From Pomphorhynchus laevis (taxonomy: Eukaryota; Acanthocephala; Palaeacanthocephala; Echinorhynchida; Pomphorhynchidae), in assembly GCA_012934845.2 (NCBI GenBank), contig WNNJ02003241.1, positions 62,001 to 126,000 on the forward strand: DNA of 64,000 nt. Reading direction: 5' to 3'. Position 1 is the first letter of the stretch; each line of letters starts with the position of its first letter. Shown piece after piece: positions 57,085 to 64,000 of this stretch. The translations under genes were made by a program, and so were the position numbers. The notes below the pieces were generated by a model. It ran no database searches. It saw only the letters and a list, made by a program, of their open reading frames with translations, and was not told the DNA's origin.

Positions 57085-57650
57085 AATCATTAAATATGTT
57101 TCGATATATTGATGATATAGGTGTATTTAATTCTAACAATTTTAATTCAATAAGTAAACAAATTTATACATATAGTTTTATTCTTGATAAAACCAGGTAG
57201 CCTTATTCTTAATAAAACCAATATTAATTCTCAATAAAACCAGGTAGCCTCATTCTTAACAAAACCAATATTTATGATAAAGAAAGTATATATCTTGATA
57301 TGAACATTAAATTAACATCAATTAAAACTACTTTTAATTTATATCGTAAAGATGACATATTTAAATTTACAAGAAACATATTTTTGCATGAGCATTCATG
57401 CATACCATATAATATAAAATATAATACATTAAATAATGAAATTTTAAGAATTGCAACAATATGTAATAATATTGGCTTTCAAAATCATTTAAATAATTTA
57501 CTGTATGCATATTTTAAACTAGTTTACTATAAAAATAACATCAAGCAGCAAATAGTAAAGTATATAAATCAACACAATAATATAAAGAATAAATTTAAAC
57601 TCTAAGTGGTAAATTAGAATAGAGTTTAAAAATTCTTGATTATAACTAAC
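57085..57650 (+). mobile_element. Penelope-like element family A, RT fragment
   Basis: Starts at MFRYIDDIGVFN (YIDD box). It is followed by an in-element tandem duplication (ATAAAACCAGGTAGCCT(T/C)ATTC at about 57188 and 57239), then the open stretch 57300-57605 (YRKDDIFKFTRNIFLHEHSC). One codon is lost relative to the other copies near GFQNHLNN. The terminal repeat is absent on the 3' side. Confidence 0.7.
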
Positions 57651-57849
57651 TACTTACATTTCTTTAGACCTAAAAACGTCTGTGAAATAAATAATATACA
57701 GTCATCGTCTGAGATTGACAAGCTACAGAAATAATAGGCTCAAAGACAAGTTCAACAAGTATAACTACTTACAACGATTATTTGGCAATCCGATTACTGG
57801 CAAACCGTCGGCTTTTGTAACTTATCTTCTCAGTTAAAATCAATGGAGG

Positions 57850-58016
57850 CGACGATTATTTTTCCGCTGTAAGCAACCAACAAAGCCGTACGCCCAGGGT
57901 ACGTCTCGGGATGCGCAATCTAACTTTACGAGCCGACGATTATTCTTCCTCTGTTAGCAACCAACGAATCCGTACGCCCAGGGTACGTCCCGGAGTGCGC
58001 AGTCTAACTTTACTTC
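57850..58016 (+). repeat. 83-bp tandem duplication
   Basis: Two units (about 57852 and 57935) share CGTACGCCCAGGGTACGTC and GACGATTATT. They form the 5' end of the RLE LINE that follows. Confidence 0.75.
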
Positions 58017-58071
58017 CTGACAACATCTTTCCACTGCCGTGCCAAAAGGAAAGCCCAGTGACACATCGCGG

Positions 58072-58176
58072 TGTTGTAACTGAAACTGTTCCGCCGCACG
58101 CTGTAAAGGTTGCAAGTGCGCAAAATCAGGGACGTCGTGCCAGGACTGCCTAGCCAAAGGTTGTACAAATCGAGCA
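58072..58176 (+). pseudogene. Cysteine-rich (CXC/tesmin-like) domain of RLE LINE L4
   Basis: The frame at 58072 reads CCN, stop, NC, then CKGCKCAKSGTSC, QDCL and CTNRA. Spacing matches the N-terminal domain of J1 ORF1 (CKSCLCAKSGKLC, VDCL, CSNRA). One stop (TGA, 58081-58083) lies in the domain. Such cysteine-rich motifs bind DNA in tesmin/TSO1 proteins, and a nucleic-acid-binding role here is inference. Confidence 0.65.
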
Positions 58177-61139
58177 GTTCATATGACAGTTGACTCTAAG
58201 TTTAAATCGTCAACCTTTAAGGACTACCAAATATACAGATGGGTCATCCTTAAACGCTGTATGTATAAATGAAGGTGATGGACCTTTAAGGGATCTCCTA
58301 TTGAACAAGTGCTATCAGGACGTCGTCAAGTGGAAACCTAATTTGATGGTACTCCCGAGGTGCAATGCAAGTTATGATTTCATTAACTTGCTAGCAGAAC
58401 TATACAGCGAATGTGTATTCGATCCATTGCAAATGGAGAATAAACTGAAGTTATCAACAATCATGTGTCAACCAATTCTTCAAAAGGAGCAAAGTCACAA
58501 AACTAGTACATAAAGAAAGCTTATAGAGCGTCGCGTATCGTTATGGAGGGGTGAAAATGGTTGATCTCTTGGATGAGGCTAGAGTGATGCAAAACTTACA
58601 GATGCAACACAATTCACCCATCAAGAAGACTAAATCCAAATGGATCCGATCATTCATCCAGTTTATGAACATTGGCAAAATAACTACAGTAGTACAGTTG
58701 TAATCGAATCCAAGCAAATCGAATGGGATATTAAGTCTCGAAAATGTGATCGGATCAAATAATGTTCATGAAAAACTATTGAGTCTACATCCCAAAGCGG
58801 CCGAATTGGCAGAGGAAGATCTTCTCATGGAGCCACTTCCGAATGTTATCGATCATCATCCAGCACGCTTTGATGACATCTCAGTCGAAGATATAAGAGC
58901 TTCTGCAAGGCGTACACATGGAGCAGCGGGTTCCTTAGGTACTGACGCTCAATTATGGAAAATGATGCTTTACTCGTTTGGATAACCACCAGATCGACTC
59001 GCTGCCGCGTTAGCAGAATTTGCCATCATGCTCGCGACGAGAGACATTACCGCTGAATCTCCAAATGCTTTTACAGCAAGTTGACTAGTTCCATTGGATA
59101 AGTGTCCGGGCGTGAGATTAATTGGCATTGAGGAAATATCTAGACGTATATTCGGAAACATCATCTCGTCAAGAGTATGTAAAGATTTGCAGGCAGTTGT
59201 GTTGTTCACAACATAGTTGTGAACAACTATGTTGTGGTCAAAATAGTGTAGTTGAAACGGCGATACATTCTGTACGCGATGCATTGGAACCGGATACTAA
59301 GAATTGTGTGCTACAATTAGACGCTGTAAATGCTTTTAACAGAGTGAACAGGAAATTAGCTCTTCGTAATGTAGAATATGTATGTCCTTCCCTATCAGTG
59401 TGTCTAAAAAATGTGTACGGTACCTCTAGTACATTATCGGTTTATGAGGACATAATATATTCAAAAGAAGGATTCACGCAGGGCGACCCGGTATCCATGG
59501 TGGCTTTTACTGATGCATCTATACCCTTGATCAAGAAGTTACAATAAGTGGCTCCAAATGTGACACACCGCTGGTTCGTGGATGATGCTAATTGCATAGG
59601 TTAATGTTACGACCTGATGCGAGTTTGAAATACTGTGATTGAGCTCGGTCTGAGATATGGGTTCTTCATCAATGAAATGAAATGGGCTCTACTTGTTCGT
59701 GAATAGAATAGAATACACACTGAAGAGCTATTTGCTAGCAGTGTTTTAAAATTTACAACAGAAGAATTAAAAGTTTTTTAGGTCGGCAGTAGGACGGGAA
59801 CAATTTGTAAATGGTTTCGTAATCAACCGGTTTGATGAGTGGATATCTATTCTTTCGAACTTGGAGCAGGTGGCTATAGAATATCCGCATGTGGCCTTTG
59901 TCGCATTGACTAAATCCCTGCAATTCAGATGGGCCTTTGTTCAACGTACGACTTGCTCGGACGACGCTTGCTATGATCGTTTATCTTCCTTTATATTTGA
60001 TCGCTTGGTGCCCTCGATGATTGGTGTTGATAGTCAGCTGGCAAACAAAGATCTCTTGTCCTTGCCACTTTGCTGTGGTGGTTTAGGGATAGTTGACCCC
60101 ATGGCGTTTGTTTCGATACAGTATGAGTGATCGAGGTCTATTTGAAGCCATCTACAGAATGGCCTAAGAGGTGGAGCTTTTATGGTCGCCCAAAATAAGT
60201 CATCGAAATCCATTTTGCTCCAAAAGAATATTTATTATCAGATAAAGCTGAATGATCTCGATGAAAATTTGTCTACGATTAGCAAAAAATAAGTCCATGA
60301 TGATCCCTACATACTTGATTTTGCGGGAATGAAAGGAGCTTCTACTTGTTTGTCGATTAACCCATTAGTAAGATTAGATATAATCTCCGTCCCAATCAAT
60401 TTAAATATGAAATGGCAGTAAGATATGATTGGGAGGCACTCAACGCTCCAATTACATGTCAATGCTGTCAGCCATTCAATTTGCGTCTTTGCCTTTTATG
60501 TTAATCCAGTGGCTTCCCTGCGATCCGTCATAATGCCATGTGTGACATTTTTGTGGATGAATTGACGAAGATCTGTTCATCAGTGTATATAGAACCTGTG
60601 TTACAGTCTGTGTCGGACTTTGTGGAATTTGAAAATGCATCAACCACACGTGATGATAACGCGAGGACTTATGTATCTTGTCACAGACTTTACGGAGATA
60701 GGTCGGAGCGGTCCATGTTGGACGTGTGTACATTTAGCCATATTGCCCCATCCTATACCCGGAAACCTTGTACATCCGTTTTCCATTATCAAGAGGCATG
60801 GAAGAGGTCAAATTTGGTGAACGTATTGCACAGATCGAGATAGCGGGTTTCTATCCAGTGGTCATTGCTACGAGTGGAGCTTTTGGACTGACAACTGATT
60901 TAATAACGAAACATATGTCGGTACTCAAGGCGATCAAATCGAAGGAAAATTACAATGATTGTATTTTTAACTTGAGGCGTCGAATTGGAACGATAACGGC
61001 GAAGATGGTCTCGATGTGTCTAATGGCAGCCCGCTCTGCACGTAACAGACCAGTGATCTAAAATGTTGAACCAATTGCGGATAACTTTTTTCACTTTAAA
61101 TGGACCCATTTGCGGGTAAGCATTCAAATGTTTTTACAC

Positions 61140-61545
61140 TAATTTGTGTGAATTAAAAAATTAGAATAAGGTACTTGATAATCAAATTTCATCAGAGAAA
61201 ATACGTCATCAGCATGTATTTAACCACAATTATATATTACGTCGATGAATAGGGATCGAAACCTGATAACATAGCAGTTCCTCCTGATGACCTTTAATCG
61301 TTATTCTGATACAACATTTGTTTTTCATAAAAATGACTTTTATTTTAAATTTCAATTTTTTATTTTAAATTGATATAAGTTATATTAAATAGCAATTATT
61401 TATAATTATTTATTATCTAACTATTAAATTTTGATTTATTGATATAGCATTATTAATTTTATTTATTTATTTTTATTATTTATTTTTATTTTAATTTTAT
61501 TATAATATTAAATACGTAGACTCAGTTAGCTGAATTAATATAATA
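61140..61545 (+). repeat. PLE-A terminal repeat
   Basis: Has CATCAGAGAAAATACGTCAT, CGAAACCTGATAACATAGCA and CTCCTGATGACCT, and ends ACGTAGACTCAGTTAGCTGA. Confidence 0.7.
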
Positions 61546-61604
61546 AATTAATAAATTAAAATAAATTAAAACTGATTTTATCATTCATTTTATATTGTAA
61601 ATGG

Positions 61605-62400
61605 ATGTTATCATCATACACAATCGTTTTGTATAAAAAACGATTGTGTAAAGAACATATGTATAAAGAACTTACTAAATTAAAGGATAACTATATAATA
61701 ACAGCTATTGATAAAGCTAGTAATAACTTTGTCTTCATATGCAAAAAGCTTTATTATGATATACTAATGAAAGAGGTTAATTCTAATGATTTAAATGTAA
61801 ATCCAACATATGAACGTAGTGAGTTGAGTTTAGAAACAATTATTACAAGTCACTGTTCTATAATGGATAAAAAGGGTATAAAGGTTGAATTAGATAATAA
61901 AACTATACCTATATTATATTGGAATCCAAAATTACATAAAAATCCAATAAAACCTAGGTTCATATGTAGTGCGTTTAAATGTACATTAAAACCACTTTCT
62001 GTCTATATGAATAAAATACTTAAAGTAATTAAAGCACATTTTAAAAAAATATTGCAAGGTAATCGAAATTAATACTGGTATAAAACACTATTTCAGTATT
62101 AATTCTACAAAAGAATTTTTAGAACAGACAAAAGGAAGTAGTGCTTCATATGTAGTGCTTTTAAATCCACTTCCTGTTTATATGAAATACATCAAATAAT
62201 GAAATTTTAAGAATTAATATAATATGTAATGATATTGACTTTATTCAAATTCATTTAAATAATTTAATAGATACATATTTTAAGCTAGGTGACTATAAAA
62301 ATACCATCAAACAGAAAATAGTAAAATATATAAATTCATCAAAATATTATTAAAAATAAATTTAAAATCATTAGCGGAAAATATTTATGGATGGGTAATA
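61605..62400 (+). mobile_element. Penelope-like element family A, RT fingers and decayed remainder
   Basis: The open frame 61605-62072 shows ITAIDKASNNFVFICKKLY (RT motif 1) and PILYWNPKLHKNPIKPRFIC (motif 2, typical of PLEs). From about 62080 the element continues broken. The palm with YIDD is missing, and the C-terminal part resumes at about 62200 (NEILRINIICND-like). The end (GGAAAATATTTATGGATGGG) leads straight into the terminal repeat. Confidence 0.75.
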
Positions 62401-62990
62401 AATAATATTTTTTGTATTGGAATAAGGTACTTGATAATCAAATTTCATCAGAGAAAATACGTCTTAAGCATGTATTTGGCCGCGATTATATGTCACGTCG
62501 AGTAATAGGGGTCAAAAACTGATAGCATAGCAGTTTCCCTGATGACCTCTAATTCTTATTCTGATACAACGTCTGTTATTTATTAGTCAATTCATAAAAA
62601 TTGATTTATATTTTAAATTTCAATTTGTTATTTTAACTTCGTTTAACTTATAAAAAATCTAAAAACAATTATTTATTTTATTATTTAATTATTAAATTTT
62701 GATTTAGCATTATTATGTTCTGTTTATTTTATAATTATATTAAATACGTAGACTCAGTTAGCTGATTTGATTATCCAATTATTGGGTATTGTTTTAAAAA
62801 AATTTATAGCAATTATTTATAATTATTTATTATCTAACTATTAAATTTTGATTTATTGATATAGCATTATTAATTTTATTTATTTATTTTTATTATTTAT
62901 GTTTATTATTTATTTTTATTATTTATTTTTATTTATTGCTAATTTAATTTTATTATTATATTAAATACGTAGACTCAATTAGCTGATTTG
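62400..62990 (+). repeat. PLE-A terminal repeat followed by a second tail copy
   Basis: The full block ends at about 62775 (ACGTAGACTCAGTTAGCTGA). A second AT-rich tail follows and ends in the same way at about 62985. The doubled tail fits the tandem terminal repeats known for PLEs. Confidence 0.65.
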
Positions 62991-63240
62991 ATTCGTTTTC
63001 ACTTTGAGCAAAATCAAAGTATTATCGGCCACTTACGCATATCGAAAACTTTAATTTTTTCATTTCACGTTGCCCTTCGATTCTTTAATGTTATGCTAGA
63101 ACCCATAATAATTTACGCCCTACCTGTTATATGGCCTGATCTTTCAAGTATCAAATTTAAGCAATTAGATGCATTTAAGTGGAGATAAATCAAAAAAGAA
63201 TTTTGGCCATCTTCCAAAATTCATTCTAACACTATTGCAT
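62990..63240 (+). pseudogene. LINE J1 RT fragment
   Basis: Reads HVALRFFNVMLEPIIIYALP and WPDLSSIKFKQLDAFKWR, matching J1 ORF2 (SGALRYFRSMLLPIVSYALP, WSDLSPFNFQQLDRCQWR). A stop follows at once. Confidence 0.75.
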
Positions 63241-63249
63241 CAACCACAT

Positions 63250-63590
63250 CGATTCAAGTCATTTCAGTCTCCCTTAAACATCCTCCTAATTAATATTCTA
63301 ATATTCTATTATAATATTAATATTACGTCATCTATATTATTGCTTAATGCGTTAGAATCACATTAAGTAATTCATTCTTAACACTATTGCTCTTTCACTT
63401 GATGATCTCTAAAACCTATTAATTACGATAATTACCTATTAATCGGTATATTAAAAATTAAGTTTTTTTTTAATTTGAAATTTATATTTTTTTAATATGT
63501 TAAAACGGTTAGTTTATAAATATTCTTTATAAGATAAAGATATTGCCACTTAAATAAATATTACGTATTATTATAATATTAATATTAGTC
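63250..63590. other. AT-rich non-coding DNA
   Basis: No feature supported. Confidence 0.5.
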
Positions 63591-63594
63591 ATCT

Positions 63595-64000
63595 ATATTA
63601 GTTAGATCAGATAATTGAGTCTACGAATTTGCACTAAATATAAATAAAAATGAAGTAATAATCTTATAATTAAATAATTAATAATAAAATATTATAATAT
63701 TATAATTAATAATTAATAATATTATAAATAATATTACAGGTATTTAAAGTAAGGAATATGTTGTTCTATCAGATCAGATAAATGAGTCTACGTATTTTAT
63801 AGTCCCGCTGCTATGTTGGGTAGAGGAGTTAGGGGTCAAAAACTGATAGCATAGCAGTTCCACCTCATGATCTCTAATTCTTATTCTGATACAACGTCTA
63901 TTATTTATTACTCAATTCATAAAAATGACTTTTATTTTAAATTTCAATTTTTTATTTTATCTTGATTTAAATTATAAAAAATCATATAACAATTATTAAT
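63595..64000 (+). repeat. PLE-A terminal repeats in both orientations
   Basis: Reverse-oriented tail ends lie at about 63605-63630 and 63777-63800 (GAGTCTACG(T/A)ATTT). From 63803 a forward block follows with CTGCTATGTTGGG, CATAGCAG and TGATACAACGTC, running to the edge of the window. Confidence 0.6.

Larger units (their letters stand above)
57850..61065 (+). mobile_element. RLE-type LINE, longest copy (L4), heavily decayed
   Basis: Plus strand, in order: a cysteine-rich domain (58072-58176), a linker, a pre-RT region (58746-58985; PARFDDISVEDIRASARRTH, GAAGSLGTDAQLWKMML), and RT motif A (LQLDAVNAFNRVNRKLA). Motif B (YSKEGFTQGDPVSMVAF) and motif C at about 59565 (HRWFVDDANCIG) follow, then the thumb (LPLCCGGLGIVDP, 60060) and the nuclease end (60538-61061; SMLDVCTFSHIAPSY, ERIAQIEIAGFYPVV). 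Many stops and frameshifts are present. An inverted duplication occurs inside the RT at 59208-59245. Confidence 0.75.

Noticed and set aside
61255-61310. GAAACC ... CTGATGACC in PLE-A terminal repeats as a hammerhead
   Set aside because: The core parts are in the wrong order and stem III and the cut site cannot be formed. The region is reported as a conserved hairpin/pseudoknot instead.

Overview
The window is AT-rich animal nuclear DNA that is almost entirely transposable elements and their relics. The evidence for an invertebrate animal genome is: APE-type LINEs of the CR1/L2-like and RTE-like kinds, restriction-like-endonuclease (RLE) LINEs, at least two Penelope-like element (PLE) families, tRNA-derived SINEs, Ty3/Gypsy fossils, foldback elements, long (TA)n tracts and single-copy eukaryotic genes. 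There are no operons, ribosome-binding sites or bacterial genes. The species cannot be named from the sequence alone.

Only two ordinary host-type genes are visible, both without introns: a thioredoxin-like gene (28741-29055, minus) and an NmrA/flavin-reductase-like NAD(P)-binding gene (53615-54280, plus). A tRNA-Trp(CCA)-like sequence lies at 56135-56207 (minus).

Layout. 1-6.7 kb: PLE family A relics (minus), the Rep-R tandem repeat and a Gypsy fossil. 7-10 kb: two CR1-like LINE relics. 10-16 kb: gene-poor DNA with foldback elements, one of them enclosing an RTE fragment. 16-21 kb: an RTE-like LINE (minus) meeting a CR1-like LINE (plus). 21-22.7 kb: PLE family B. 23.1-27.1 kb: three RLE-LINE segments. 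27-30.6 kb: Rep-R, a SINE with a hammerhead-like core, TA tracts, the thioredoxin gene and a 310-bp tandem array with hammerhead-like cores. 31.2-34.2 kb: a near full-length RTE-like LINE. 34.9-38 kb: Rep-R, a tandem array of about 464-bp units with two textbook hammerhead ribozymes, and a Gypsy fossil. 38-40.6 kb: foldback repeats and a PLE-A 5' part. 40.6-49.2 kb: two nearly complete two-ORF LINEs of different families. 49.6-52.3 kb: a PLE-B GIY-YIG end and an RLE LINE. 53-57 kb: the NmrA gene, SINEs and the tRNA. 57-64 kb: PLE-A pieces and an RLE LINE with a cysteine-rich N-terminal domain.

The most interesting signal is the recurrence of hammerhead ribozyme motifs. Two are exact type I hammerheads at the same place in consecutive repeat units (36041-36082 and 36505-36546, plus). 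Three are candidate type III hammerheads at the same place in consecutive 310-bp units (29330-29407, 29641-29717 and 29949-30025, minus). More decayed cores lie at 28073-28118, 28348-28383 and 38529-38566. This resembles retrozymes or the tandem terminal repeats of Penelope-like elements. A second signal is one cysteine-rich (CXC/tesmin-like) domain shared by an APE-type LINE and an RLE-type LINE.
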